Below, one piece after another: positions 9,250-18,141 of a stretch of DNA of 64,000 nt. Source of the DNA: Azorhizobium sp943371865 (GTDB lineage: Bacteria > Pseudomonadota > Alphaproteobacteria > Rhizobiales > Xanthobacteraceae); NCBI RefSeq assembly GCF_943371865.1, contig NZ_CALRWL010000005.1:62001-126000 (forward strand), read 5' to 3'. The notes under the pieces were generated by a model that saw only the letters and a list, made by a program, of their open reading frames with translations, did no database searches and was not told the origin of the DNA. A program made the translations under genes and the position numbers. Within the stretch, counting starts at the first letter, position 1; every line of letters starts with the position of its first letter.

Positions 9250-9599
9250 GATTCTTTCGCCTCGCGGCCGACCTGCCGCTCGTTCCACGCGGCCTGGAGC
9301 TCGGATACTTCGACGCCGTCGATGGTCATGCCCTCAAGACGGCTACCGATAATGGATGCGCCCGCCAGATTGGCGTTGGTGATGCGCAGACCCGCCAGGT
9401 TCACATTCTGAACCGTCCAGCCGGACATGTTCAGATCGTCAAAGCCGCAGCCACTCAGATTGACGTTGTGATACTTGCCGCCAGACAGGTTCACATTTTC
9501 AAAGGTACAGCCGGACAGGTTCACGTCGTCGAACATGGAGCCCGACAAATCGCTGACTGTGGCCGACAGCCGATGCTTTTCCTGATGGATCTTCATCAT
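9246..9599 (-). CDS. Pentapeptide-repeat protein inside the nuo operon
   Basis: A 117-residue protein between nuoF and nuoG. From about residue 14 to 100 it reads as a regular run of five-residue units, for example DVNLS GCTFE NVNLS and NVNLA GLRIT NANLA, predicting a small right-handed quadrilateral beta-helix. It has no signal peptide or membrane segment, so it is probably cytoplasmic. Its stop overlaps the nuoG start (ATGA), and it begins 4 bp after the nuoF stop, so it should be made together with the NADH-dehydrogenase module. It is not a core complex I subunit. By eye it is less GC-rich than its neighbours. An assembly or stability factor is possible but unproven. Two adjacent ATGs leave one residue of start uncertainty. 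Confidence 0.9.
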   Translation of the reverse strand: MMKIHQEKHRLSATVSDLSGSMFDDVNLSGCTFENVNLSGGKYHNVNLSGCGFDDLNMSGWTVQNVNLAGLRITNANLAGASIIGSRLEGMTIDGVEVSELQAAWNERQVGREAKES

Positions 9600-9603
9600 C
9601 CCC

Positions 9604-10905
9604 TCACTCGGCCGCCACGGGGACGGGGTCGGAATGCGGGTTGGCGGAATACTGGTCGATCCGCTCTTCGATCACATGACGGAAGTTGCGGATCAGGCCC
9701 TGCACCGGCCACGCGGCGGCATCGCCGAGCGCGCAGATGGTGTGGCCTTCGATCTGGGTGGTGACTTCCAGCAGCTGGTCGATCTCGCGCTTCTGGGCGC
9801 GGCCTTCGGCCATGCGGTTGAGCACCCGCCACATCCAGCCGGTGCCTTCGCGGCACGGGGTGCACTGGCCGCAGCTCTCATGCTTGAAGAAGTAGGAGAT
9901 GCGGGCGATGGCGCGGATGATGTCGGTGGATTTGTCCATCACCAGCACGCCGGCGGTGCCGAACGAGGATTTCGCCGCGCGCAGGCCGTCGAAGTCCAGG
10001 ATCAGGTCTTCGCAGGCCGCCGCCGGCACCACCGGGCAAGAGGCGCCGCCGGGGATAATCGCCAGCAGATTGTCCCAGCCGCCGCGGATGCCGCCGCCAT
10101 GCTTTTCCACCAGCTCGCGGAAGGTGATGCCCATGGCATCTTCCACCACGCACGGCGTGGCCACATGGCCGAGAATGCCGAACAGCTTGGTGCCCACATT
10201 GTTGGGCCGGCCGATGGCGGAGAACCACGCGGCCCCGCGGCGCAGGATTTCCGGCGCCACGGCGATGGATTCCACGTTGTTCACCGTGGTCGGGCAGCCA
10301 TAGAGGCCCATGTTGGCCGGGAACGGCGGCTTCAGCCGCGGCATGCCCTTCTTGCCTTCCAGGCTCTCCAGCAGCGCCGTCTCTTCGCCGCAGATATAGG
10401 CGCCGGCACCGTGGTGCACATAGAGGTCGAACGGGTAGCCGTGGATGTTGTCCTTGCCGATGAGGCGCGCCTCATAGGCCTGGTCGATGGCCGCTTCCAG
10501 TTGCTCGCGCTCGCGGACATATTCGCCGCGCACATAGATATAGGCCGCGTGCGCCCCCATGGCGAATGAGGCGATCAGGCAGCCTTCGATCAGGGTGTGC
10601 GGATCATTGCGCATGATCTCGCGGTCCTTGCAGGTGCCCGGCTCGGACTCGTCGGCATTGACCACGAGATAGTGCGGGCGCCCATCGGACTGCTTGGGCA
10701 TGAAGGACCACTTCATGCCGGTGGAGAAGCCGGCGCCGCCGCGACCACGCAGGCCGGACGCCTTCATCTCATTGATGATCCAGTCGCGGCCCTTTTCCAG
10801 GATGCCCTTGGTGCCATCCCAGTTGCCGCGCTTGAGCGCGCCCTGGAGGCCCCAGTCGTGGCGACCGTAGATATTGGTGAAGATGCGGTCCTTGTCCTGG
10901 AGCAT
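9604..10905 (-). CDS. nuoF: NADH-quinone oxidoreductase subunit F (NADH/FMN-binding)
   Basis: The NADH-oxidising subunit of complex I, 433 residues. The FMN/NADH-binding region shows GLRGRGGAGFSTGMKW and YICGEETALLESLEG. The N3 [4Fe-4S] cluster ligands are in ESCGQCTPCREG, with the fourth cysteine in HTICALGDAAAWP. The start ATG lies 3 bp after the nuoE stop. The C-terminal tail (NPHSDPVPVAAE) is typical of alphaproteobacteria. High confidence. Confidence 0.97.
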   Translation of the reverse strand: MLQDKDRIFTNIYGRHDWGLQGALKRGNWDGTKGILEKGRDWIINEMKASGLRGRGGAGFSTGMKWSFMPKQSDGRPHYLVVNADESEPGTCKDREIMRNDPHTLIEGCLIASFAMGAHAAYIYVRGEYVREREQLEAAIDQAYEARLIGKDNIHGYPFDLYVHHGAGAYICGEETALLESLEGKKGMPRLKPPFPANMGLYGCPTTVNNVESIAVAPEILRRGAAWFSAIGRPNNVGTKLFGILGHVATPCVVEDAMGITFRELVEKHGGGIRGGWDNLLAIIPGGASCPVVPAAACEDLILDFDGLRAAKSSFGTAGVLVMDKSTDIIRAIARISYFFKHESCGQCTPCREGTGWMWRVLNRMAEGRAQKREIDQLLEVTTQIEGHTICALGDAAAWPVQGLIRNFRHVIEERIDQYSANPHSDPVPVAAE

Positions 10906-10908
10906 GGC

Positions 10909-11778
10909 TCAAGCCTCCGGATCGCGCACGCCGGTGCCGGTCTTCGGCGCCTCGCGCTTGGAACCCGTGACAGACGGGCTGCTCTGCTGGGCGGCCGTCG
11001 CGACCGCCTCGCGCTTGTCGCGGGTGTCCTGGCCGTCGGCGGCCTTTTCCTGCGCCGCCGACTTGGCGCCCAGGGGATCGCCCGGGGTTTCCGTGGCGGT
11101 CGAGGGCCGACCGGCCGACAGAAGGTCCGGGGTCTCGGTGCCGCCGCCCGCAGCCGCAACCGCCGGCTGGCGGTTATAGAGCGCCGGATCGGTCAAGGTG
11201 ATCTCGGGTCCGATGGGCGCCGAGCTCTGGCGGCCGATCTGGGAGCCGGTCTTCACCGGGCGACCGGCCTGGAGATCATCCAGCAGCTTCTCCAGGCTCT
11301 CAGGGGTGAGATCCTCGAAATAGTCGTAGTTCACTTGAACCATGGGGGCATTGGCGCAGGCGCCGAGGCACTCCACTTCGAGCCACGACAAGGCGCCGTC
11401 GTCGGTCACATGCCGCTCGGGGCCGATCTTGCGATGGCACACTTCCTTCAGCTCATTGGCACCGCGCAGCGCGCACGGCGTGGTGCCGCAGAGCTGCACG
11501 AAATGGCGCCCCACCGGCTGAAGGTTGAACATGGTGTAGAAGGTGGCGATCTCCAGCACCCGGATGAAGGCCATGTCCAGCTTTTCGGCGACGGCGCGGA
11601 TGGCCGGCTCGGGGGTCCAGCCCCCGGCCTGCTCCTGCGCCTTCCACAACAGCGGGATGACGGCACTGGCCTGACGGCCTTCGGGATACTTGGCGATCTG
11701 ACGGTCAGCCCAGGCTTCGTTCTCCGGTGTGAAGGCGAAGCTGGCGGGCTGCTCGGCGGCAAGACGGCGGACGGACAT
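10909..11778 (-). CDS. nuoE: NADH-quinone oxidoreductase subunit E with C-terminal extension
   Basis: [2Fe-2S] subunit of the NADH dehydrogenase module, 289 residues. The thioredoxin-like core (about residues 1-175) carries the cluster ligands in LCGTTPCALRG and VECLGACANAPMVQ. After that comes a polar extension of about 115 residues rich in Ala, Gly, Thr and Lys, with no recognisable fold; long NuoE tails are known in Rhizobiales. The frame is open far upstream, but the true start is the ATG giving MSVRRLAAEQP, whose A is shared with the TGA of the preceding small gene (TGATG). Confidence 0.95.
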   Translation of the reverse strand: MSVRRLAAEQPASFAFTPENEAWADRQIAKYPEGRQASAVIPLLWKAQEQAGGWTPEPAIRAVAEKLDMAFIRVLEIATFYTMFNLQPVGRHFVQLCGTTPCALRGANELKEVCHRKIGPERHVTDDGALSWLEVECLGACANAPMVQVNYDYFEDLTPESLEKLLDDLQAGRPVKTGSQIGRQSSAPIGPEITLTDPALYNRQPAVAAAGGGTETPDLLSAGRPSTATETPGDPLGAKSAAQEKAADGQDTRDKREAVATAAQQSSPSVTGSKREAPKTGTGVRDPEA

Positions 11779-12137
11779 CAGCGAGTTCCCGGCCCGGCTA
11801 CGTGGCAATTGTTGTAGGTGCCGCCGGCCTGCGCCAAAGCGCAGTAGACGGTGGCGCCGTCCTTGTAGAGCATCAGCACCTGGGCATCGGCATGGGCCAG
11901 TTGCCCGTTGGTGCCCGGAACGCCCGACACCGGAACCAGCGCGGCCTTGATCGGCTGCCAGCCGTCGCTGAGCAGCCCGTAGACCGTCAGCTTCTCGGCC
12001 ACCACCGCAAGCGGCGGGGCGGTGGGGGTGGCAGGCGCCACGATCTCGATGCTCGGCACCTTTGTGGGATAATCGGCGGCCACGGCGGAGCCGGCGGCCA
12101 TCACCAGAGCGAAAGCGGTCAGTGCGAAAGTCTTCAC
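11778..12137 (-). CDS. Small exported protein encoded between nuoD and nuoE
   Basis: A 119-residue protein I do not recognise. The N-terminus MKTFALTAFALVMAAGSAVA followed by ADYP is a textbook Sec signal peptide with an AxA cleavage site, so a periplasmic product of about 99 residues is expected. Two cysteines occur in the C-terminal half (VYCALAQ and NNCHVAG), enough for one disulfide. It starts at GTG overlapping the nuoD stop (GTGA), and its stop shares a base with the nuoE start, so it is fully embedded in the operon's translation chain. A periplasmic protein tied to complex I subunits is unexpected. Function unknown. Confidence 0.85.
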   Translation of the reverse strand: MKTFALTAFALVMAAGSAVAADYPTKVPSIEIVAPATPTAPPLAVVAEKLTVYGLLSDGWQPIKAALVPVSGVPGTNGQLAHADAQVLMLYKDGATVYCALAQAGGTYNNCHVAGPGTR

Positions 12138-13342
12138 CGGTCAACCTCCCCGAACACGATGTCGAGGGAGCCCAGCACCGCCGAAACGTCGGCGAGCATG
12201 TACCCGCGACACAGGAAGTCCATGGCTTGGAGATGCGCGAAGCCGGGAGCGCGGATCTTGCAGCGGTAGGGCTTGTTGGAGCCGTCCGCCACCAGATACA
12301 CGCCGAATTCCCCCTTCGGCGCTTCCACGGCCGCATAGACTTCACCTTCCGGCACGTGGAAGCCTTCGGTGTATAGCTTGAAGTGGTGAATAAGCGCTTC
12401 CATGGAGCGCTTCATCTCGCCCCGCTTGGGCGGGGTGACCTTGTGGTCCGTGGAGGCGACCGGGCCGGTCTCCTTCAGCAGGCGCGCCACGCACTGCTTC
12501 ATGATCTTGATCGACTGGCGCATCTCTTCCATGCGGACCACGTAGCGATCATAGCAATCGCCGTGCTTGCCCACCGGAATGTCGAAATCCAGCTCCGAAT
12601 AGCACTCATAAGGCTGCGAGCGCCGCAGATCCCAGGCCGCGCCCGAGCCGCGCACCATGACGCCGGAGAAGCCCCAGGCCAAAGCGTCTTCGAGCGTCAC
12701 CACGCCGATATCGACGGTGCGCTGCTTGAAGATGCGGTTCTCGGTGACCAGGCCGTCCAGATCGTCCAGCAGCTTCAGGCACGGATCGCAGAAAGTGCCG
12801 ATGTCTTCCACCAGCTGGGTGGGCAGGTCCTGATGCACGCCGCCGGGCCGGAAATAGGCCGCGTGCATGCGGCTGCCGGAGGCCCGCTCATAGAACATCA
12901 TCAGCTTTTCGCGCTGCTCGAAGCCCCACAACGGCGGGGTGAGCGCGCCCACGTCCATGGCGAACGTGGTGACATTGAGCAGATGCGACAGCAGGCGGCC
13001 GATCTCGGAATAGAGCACGCGGATCAACTGGCCGCGCTTGGGCACTTCCAGGCCGATCAGCTTTTCCACCGCCAGGCAGAAGGCGTGCTCCTGGTTCATC
13101 GGCGCGCAATAGTCGAGCCGGTCGAAATAGGGCACCGCCTGGAGATAGGTCTTGGCCTCGATCAGCTTCTCGGTGCCGCGATGCAGCAGGCCGATATGGG
13201 GATCGACGCGCTCCACCACTTCGCCGTTCAGCTCCAGCACCAGGCGCAGCACGCCGTGGGCCGCGGGATGCTGCGGGCCGAAATTGATCTGGAAGTTGCG
13301 GACCGGGTTTTCGGTCTTGGGAGGATCGAGCGTATAGGCCAT
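12134..13342 (-). CDS. nuoD: NADH-quinone oxidoreductase subunit D
   Basis: 49-kDa-type subunit of the Q module of complex I, 402 residues, not fused to NuoC. Related to the large subunit of NiFe hydrogenases but without the nickel ligands. Conserved parts include INFGPQHPAAHGVLRLVLEL, whose His-containing loop contributes to the quinone headgroup site, and the invariant C-terminus DIVFGEVDR. It begins 11 bp after the nuoC stop. Confidence 0.97.
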   Translation of the reverse strand: MAYTLDPPKTENPVRNFQINFGPQHPAAHGVLRLVLELNGEVVERVDPHIGLLHRGTEKLIEAKTYLQAVPYFDRLDYCAPMNQEHAFCLAVEKLIGLEVPKRGQLIRVLYSEIGRLLSHLLNVTTFAMDVGALTPPLWGFEQREKLMMFYERASGSRMHAAYFRPGGVHQDLPTQLVEDIGTFCDPCLKLLDDLDGLVTENRIFKQRTVDIGVVTLEDALAWGFSGVMVRGSGAAWDLRRSQPYECYSELDFDIPVGKHGDCYDRYVVRMEEMRQSIKIMKQCVARLLKETGPVASTDHKVTPPKRGEMKRSMEALIHHFKLYTEGFHVPEGEVYAAVEAPKGEFGVYLVADGSNKPYRCKIRAPGFAHLQAMDFLCRGYMLADVSAVLGSLDIVFGEVDR

Positions 13343-13353
13343 GACGCGATCCT

Positions 13354-13992
13354 TCAGCTCGCCTTCGGCGCGTCTTTCGGCGCGCCGGGCTGGGAGGAGG
13401 CTTTCTCATCACCGGGCAGGACGTATTCCACGCCTTCCCAGGGCGAGAGGAAATCGAAATTGCGGAATTCCTGCGCCAGGCGCACGGGCTCGTAGATCAC
13501 CCGCTTCACTTCGTCGTCGTAGCGCACTTCCACGAAGCCGGTCAGCGGGAAGTCCTTGCGCAACGGATGGCCGTCGAAGCCGTAGTCGGTCAGCAGCCGG
13601 CGCAGCTCGGGATGGCCGGTGAACAGGATGCCGTACATGTCGTAGGCTTCGCGCTCGAACCAGTTGGCGCCGGGATAGACGCCGGTGATGGACGGGACCG
13701 GGGTGGTCTCGTCGGTGGCCAGCTTCACCCGCACCCGGATGTTCTGCTTCAGCGACAGCAGGTGATAGACCACGTCGAAGCGCAGCGGGCGGGCGGGATA
13801 GTCCACACCGCACACGTCCACCATGCACGCGAACAGGCATGCGGGATCGTCGCGCAGGAACGTCGTCAGCTTCACGATATGGGCCGGCGTGGTCTCCAGG
13901 GTCAGATCGCCGAACGCGATCGTCCACCCCGTGACTGCCGCGGGCATTGCGCCCGCCACATGCGCCGCCAGATCCTTCAAGGTCTCGTCCAT
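13354..13992 (-). CDS. nuoC: NADH-quinone oxidoreductase subunit C
   Basis: 30-kDa-type subunit of the Q module of complex I, 212 residues. The core contains the family signature ANWFEREAYDMYGILFTGHP and RRLLTDYGFDGHPLRKDFPL. The start is the ATG giving MDETLKDLAAHVAG. A 52-residue in-frame upstream extension overlaps nuoB and is Arg/His-rich, so it was rejected. The last 20 or so residues are polar and variable. Confidence 0.96.
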   Translation of the reverse strand: MDETLKDLAAHVAGAMPAAVTGWTIAFGDLTLETTPAHIVKLTTFLRDDPACLFACMVDVCGVDYPARPLRFDVVYHLLSLKQNIRVRVKLATDETTPVPSITGVYPGANWFEREAYDMYGILFTGHPELRRLLTDYGFDGHPLRKDFPLTGFVEVRYDDEVKRVIYEPVRLAQEFRNFDFLSPWEGVEYVLPGDEKASSQPGAPKDAPKAS

Positions 13993-14024
13993 CAGCCTGT
14001 TCCCGTCGCCTGCGAGAGGCGCCT

Positions 14025-14609
14025 TCAGCGTTCGATGGTGCCGGTGCGGCGGATTTTGCGCTGCAGCAGAAGCACGCCATAGAGCAGCGCTTCGGCACTG
14101 GGCGGGCAACCCGGCACATAGATGTCCACCGGCACCACGCGGTCGCAACCGCGCACCACCGCGTAGGAATAATGGTAGTAGCCGCCGCCATTGGCACAGG
14201 AGCCCATGGAGATGACGTAGCGCGGCTCCGGCATCTGGTCGTAGACCTTGCGCAAAGCCGGGGCCATTTTGTTGGTGAGCGTGCCGGCCACGATCATCAC
14301 GTCCGACTGCCGCGGTGAGGCGCGCGGCGCAAAGCCGAAGCGCTCCACGTCATAGCGCGGCATGGAGGCCTGCATCATCTCGACCGCGCAGCAGGCGAGG
14401 CCGAAGGTCATCCACATCAGCGAGCCGGTGCGGGCCCAGGTGACGAGGTCGTCCGCGGTGGTCAGCAGGAAGCCCTTGTCCGCCAGTTCCGCATTGATCT
14501 CTTTGTAGAAGGGATCATCGGAGAGAATCGGACGGCCGGTGTTCGGATCCAGCACGCCGGTGGCGGCGCTCGCGACCAGCGGCTTGGATGCGGCGGGGGT
14601 CAATCCCAT
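14025..14609 (-). CDS. nuoB: NADH-quinone oxidoreductase subunit B
   Basis: Carries cluster N2, the last electron carrier before quinone. It has 194 residues from the ATG giving MGLTPAASKPLV, a start widely conserved in Rhizobiales; an alternative ATG seven codons upstream is less likely. Cluster ligands are visible in FGLACCAVEMM, SMGSCANGGG and VPGCPPSAEALL. It overlaps the end of nuoA by 10 bp. Confidence 0.97.
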   Translation of the reverse strand: MGLTPAASKPLVASAATGVLDPNTGRPILSDDPFYKEINAELADKGFLLTTADDLVTWARTGSLMWMTFGLACCAVEMMQASMPRYDVERFGFAPRASPRQSDVMIVAGTLTNKMAPALRKVYDQMPEPRYVISMGSCANGGGYYHYSYAVVRGCDRVVPVDIYVPGCPPSAEALLYGVLLLQRKIRRTGTIER

Positions 14610-14965
14610 TCGAGTGCTCCCTTGCGCCATTCATAGATGAACCCGACGGTCAGCACGCCGAGGAAGAGCATCATCGACCAGAAGCCCAGATCGCCCAGGC
14701 CCCCGAACGTCACCGCCCAGGGGAACAGGAAGGCCACTTCGAGGTCGAAGATGATGAAGAGAATCGCCACCAGATAGAAGCGGACGTCGAAGGTCATGCG
14801 GGCATCGTCGAAGGCGTTGAAGCCGCATTCGTAGGCCGACAGTTTCTCCGGGTCCGGGTTGGAATAGGCGACGATGAACGGCGCGACCAGAAGGGCGAGC
14901 CCGATCACGAGGGACACGCCGATGAAGATGACGACCGGCAGATAATCCAGGAGCAAGGCGTTCAT
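14600..14965 (-). CDS. nuoA: NADH-quinone oxidoreductase subunit A
   Basis: Small membrane subunit of complex I, 121 residues with three helices, first gene of the operon. The start is the ATG giving MNALLLDYLPVVIF. The loop KLSAYECGFNAFDDARMTFD holds the conserved cysteine near the quinone site, and FLVAILFIIFDLEVAFLFPW-type sequence follows (here FYLVAILFIIFDLEVAFLFP). The open frame continues 86 codons upstream but loses all family similarity there. Confidence 0.96.
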   Translation of the reverse strand: MNALLLDYLPVVIFIGVSLVIGLALLVAPFIVAYSNPDPEKLSAYECGFNAFDDARMTFDVRFYLVAILFIIFDLEVAFLFPWAVTFGGLGDLGFWSMMLFLGVLTVGFIYEWRKGALEWD

Positions 14966-15291
14966 GATCCGCACCTCGGGGCGCGTGGGGCGATGCGCTT
15001 GAAGCGTAACCGCGCCGGCCTCGGTTGGAGGAGTTCGAAACGAGCGAGGCTTATCGCAGCGCCAGATAGGTGGCAAGTGCGAGGTGGTTCCCCCGCACGG
15101 CAAAAAGATCCATGTGCCGCGTGCACTGCGGCATCTGTAGGATCTGCGCCGTCTGCGGGCAATGGCGCAGAAGGCGCGGCGCCAGCCCCAGGCCAGCCAG
15201 GCGGGGCCACGCCACGCCCCCATGGCCTGTGGATGATCGCCCGGGCACCCCGGGGGGATGGCGTCCGTGCGACAGTTTGCCCGGCTCAGGA
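14966..15291 (-). promoter_or_regulatory. Non-coding region between cckA and nuoA; probable nuo promoter region
   Basis: A 326-bp gene-free stretch between the cckA stop and the nuoA start, both on the minus strand. It must hold the nuo operon promoter unless the operon is read through from cckA. It is GC-rich; I see no confident -35/-10 pair, no known operator and no clear intrinsic terminator. The frames open across it show atypical Arg/Cys-rich translations, so I take it to be non-coding. Confidence 0.4.
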
Positions 15292-17910
15292 TCAGGCGTG
15301 GATGGCTTCCTTAACGGCGGCCACCAGTTGCTTCAGCGAGAAGGGTTTTGCCAGGAAGGAGAAGCTCTCGGTCGCCGGCAGATTGCGCGCGAAGGCCTCT
15401 TCCGCATAGCCCGAAATGAAGATCACCTTCAGCCCCGGATCCCGGGCCCGCAACTGGCGCAGCAAGGTGGGGCCGTCCATTTCCGGCATCACCACGTCGG
15501 ACACCACCAGGTCAAACCGGTGCGCGGCCGCGTCCATCAGCTCCAGGGCTTCCACCCCGCCGGCGGCAGCGACCACATTGTAGCCGCGGGCGGTGAGGGC
15601 GCGGGTGGCGAAGGCCCGCACCGCGTCCTCGTCTTCCACCAGCAGGATCGAGCCCTGGCCGGTGAGGTCGGCGGGGCGAGTGTCCACCTCCACCGGGCGC
15701 GGCTCGGCCTCCTCCGCTTCCACAGCGGCATGGCGCGGCAGGAACACGCGGAAGGTGCTCCCCTGCCCGGCCACGCTGGCGGCGAGGATGGTGCCGCCGG
15801 TCTGCTGGACGATGCCATAGACGGTGGACAGGCCGAGCCCGGTGCCCTTGCCCACGTCCTTGGTGGAGAAGAACGGCTCGAAGATCTTGTCCATGATGTC
15901 AGGCGGAATGCCGGTGCCGGTGTCGGCGACCTCGATCAGCACATAGTCGCCGGGCACCAGAGCGGCGTCCGCATAGGCGGCGCAGTCGGCGGCGAAAATG
16001 TTGCTGGTGCGCAGGGTCAGCACGCCGCCGCTGGCCATGGCGTCGCGGGCATTCACCGCCAGGTTGACGATCACCTGCTCGAACTGGTTGACGTCCACCT
16101 TCACCGGCCACAGGTCGCGGCCGTGCGACACCTCCAGGGTGATGGTCTCGCCGATGAGGCGGCGCAGCAGCATGGACAGGTCCGAGATCACGTCGGTGAG
16201 TTGGATGATCTGCGGCCGTAAGGTCTGGCGACGGGAGAAGGCCAGCAGCTGCCGCACCAGGCCCGCGGCCCGGTTGGCATTCTGCTTGATCTGCATGATG
16301 TCGGGGAAGGACGGATCGCTGGGCCGGTGATTGGCCAGCAGCAGGTCGCAATAGCCGATGATGGCGGTCAGCACATTGTTGAAATCATGCGCCACCCCGC
16401 CCGCCAGCTGGCCGATGGCCTGCATTTTCTGCGATTGGGCGAACTGGGCCTCCAGCGCCCGCTGCGCCGTGGTGTCCACCGCATAGATGGCCACGCCGGC
16501 GCCGGCACCGCCCAGGGCTGCGGCATAGAGGCGGGCGGAATGGCTGCCGTCGGCGGCGATGGCCACGTCCACCGGCGCCGCGGTGCCCCCCTCCGCCAAC
16601 GCCTCCTGGAGCAGTTGCTCCACCCCGGCGCGGTCGCGGTCGGACACCAGCCGTTGCAGGCCGGTGCCGGAAAGCGCCGCACCACCGGCAAACAGCCGGG
16701 CGAAGCTGCCATTGGCCTCGGCGATGCGGCCACGGCCGTCAATGGTGGCCATGGCCAGAGGGGAGCGGGAGAAGAAGGCCGCATCCTCACCGGGCCGCAG
16801 CGGCGCGGCGAGGCCGGACGTCGCAGCGGCGAACGACGACGAACCGAAAGCGGAAGCGCTGGCGGCAGACGCGCTCGACGCCCCGCCGAGCCCCGACCCG
16901 CGCGGGCGGGGAATCAGCGCCAGGGCGCATTCGCCCATCACCGGACCGCCGACGAAGGCCCGCACCGCCACTCCCGAGCCGTCCTTGCGGACGACCTCGA
17001 TGTCCAGGCCTTCGGGATCGGACGCACCGCGCCTCACCGCCGCCATCATGGCCGGACCGGATGCGGGGGCGATCAATTCCTCAAACGCCAGCCGGCCTTC
17101 GCCAATCTCCGCCAGATCATAGCCCAGCCAGCGCGCCAGGGTGCCGTTGGCGAACCGCGCGCCATCTGGGGAGAGCAGGCAGAGGCCCACCGGGGCCGTC
17201 TCCCATAGCGACAGGAGCGTACCGGGATCCTCAACCTCCAGAAGCCCCGCTGCGGCGACCTCGGCCATGGGACCGGACCGGGCCGGCGTCTCCGCGCCCT
17301 GCCCCGCGCCCACTTGCGTCGTGCCAAGGGACATCAGCCACAGGATGCGCCGCCGCCCGCCGATGGTGTGCACCGAGACATTGAGCCGGCGACCGTCCGC
17401 ATGGGCATCGAACGGGAAGGTGCGGGTGGCAGAGCCGCCCTCCGCCACCGCGCGCAACAGGTCTGCCACCGGCTCCTGTCCGCCGGGAATGCGGTTGAGG
17501 AACCGCTCGGGGATCGGCGATTGGGTCTCCCGGCTGCGGGTGAGGCGCAGATAGGCCGGGTTCGCGGTCACGATCCGCTCGCCATCCTCGACGACGGCAA
17601 CCGCATCCGTGGTGGCCGCCACCAGGGTCCGGGACAGCTCTTCACCAAATTTGTCGCGCGTCACCCCGAACCGAACCACGGCGGTGACCAGGGCAAACAC
17701 GCCAATGCAGGCGAATGCCGCCAGGATCGGCAGAAGCCACGACACCCCATTGCCCTGGAGCAGGATGGCGATGAACGCCCCGGCAAAGCCCGATGCCGCC
17801 AGAATGAGGCGTTGAAAGGCGGCAGGAGTGCCCATCGGCCGGCCTATGGGCGGTCCCGCGGTCGGGCCAGCGGCCGGATCGCGATCCGCAGCTCCTGCTC
17901 CGCCAATCAT
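15292..17910 (-). CDS. cckA: Hybrid sensor histidine kinase CckA
   Basis: Membrane hybrid kinase that in alphaproteobacteria feeds phosphate through ChpT to the cell-cycle regulator CtrA. It has 872 residues. Two transmembrane helices lie near residues 35-80, followed by three PAS-like regions. Then come the dimerisation/phosphoacceptor motif LAGGVAHDFNNVLTAIIGY and an ATPase domain with the N box (VIVNLAVNARDAM) and G box (DKIFEPFFSTKDVGKGTGLG). The C-terminal receiver has its aspartate in VVSDVVMPEMDG and ends in the CckA-like PFSLKQLVAAVKEAI. The ATG at 17910 is preceded by AGGA at good spacing; a TTG codon just before it was passed over. A low-complexity Ser/Ala stretch (around GGASSASAASAS) separates two PAS regions. 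Confidence 0.93.
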   Translation of the reverse strand: MIGGAGAADRDPAAGPTAGPPIGRPMGTPAAFQRLILAASGFAGAFIAILLQGNGVSWLLPILAAFACIGVFALVTAVVRFGVTRDKFGEELSRTLVAATTDAVAVVEDGERIVTANPAYLRLTRSRETQSPIPERFLNRIPGGQEPVADLLRAVAEGGSATRTFPFDAHADGRRLNVSVHTIGGRRRILWLMSLGTTQVGAGQGAETPARSGPMAEVAAAGLLEVEDPGTLLSLWETAPVGLCLLSPDGARFANGTLARWLGYDLAEIGEGRLAFEELIAPASGPAMMAAVRRGASDPEGLDIEVVRKDGSGVAVRAFVGGPVMGECALALIPRPRGSGLGGASSASAASASAFGSSSFAAATSGLAAPLRPGEDAAFFSRSPLAMATIDGRGRIAEANGSFARLFAGGAALSGTGLQRLVSDRDRAGVEQLLQEALAEGGTAAPVDVAIAADGSHSARLYAAALGGAGAGVAIYAVDTTAQRALEAQFAQSQKMQAIGQLAGGVAHDFNNVLTAIIGYCDLLLANHRPSDPSFPDIMQIKQNANRAAGLVRQLLAFSRRQTLRPQIIQLTDVISDLSMLLRRLIGETITLEVSHGRDLWPVKVDVNQFEQVIVNLAVNARDAMASGGVLTLRTSNIFAADCAAYADAALVPGDYVLIEVADTGTGIPPDIMDKIFEPFFSTKDVGKGTGLGLSTVYGIVQQTGGTILAASVAGQGSTFRVFLPRHAAVEAEEAEPRPVEVDTRPADLTGQGSILLVEDEDAVRAFATRALTARGYNVVAAAGGVEALELMDAAAHRFDLVVSDVVMPEMDGPTLLRQLRARDPGLKVIFISGYAEEAFARNLPATESFSFLAKPFSLKQLVAAVKEAIHA

Positions 17911-18141
17911 CAAATCATCCTTATGGGCGCCTGAGTCACGCCTTGTTTTTAGCGTGGGAAGATACGCCCCGTCGCCACGTTGATTCCCGGAAATTAACGC
18001 AAAGTTGCGGCATTGGTTGAAATCCTGGCGAGATCGTCAACAATTTCTTAGCCATTTCGGCTGGGTCACAAATTAGGCGTCCGCTCGCGCGTCCGGTATC
18101 GGATCGTGCTATTGCACCGCGTGCAGCGATGAGGAGGGTTG

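Noticed and set aside
10909..12345. Long in-frame N-terminal extension of nuoE (up to 478 residues)
   Set aside because: The extra part runs through the small exported-protein gene and nuoD in another frame, is Arg/Ser-rich, and has no NuoE similarity. The ATG at 11778 gives the family N-terminus.
17911..18141. CtrA-binding sites (TTAA-N7-TTAA) between cckA and the FliO-like gene
   Set aside because: Only a single TTAA half (in AAATTAACGC) with a poor partner was seen.
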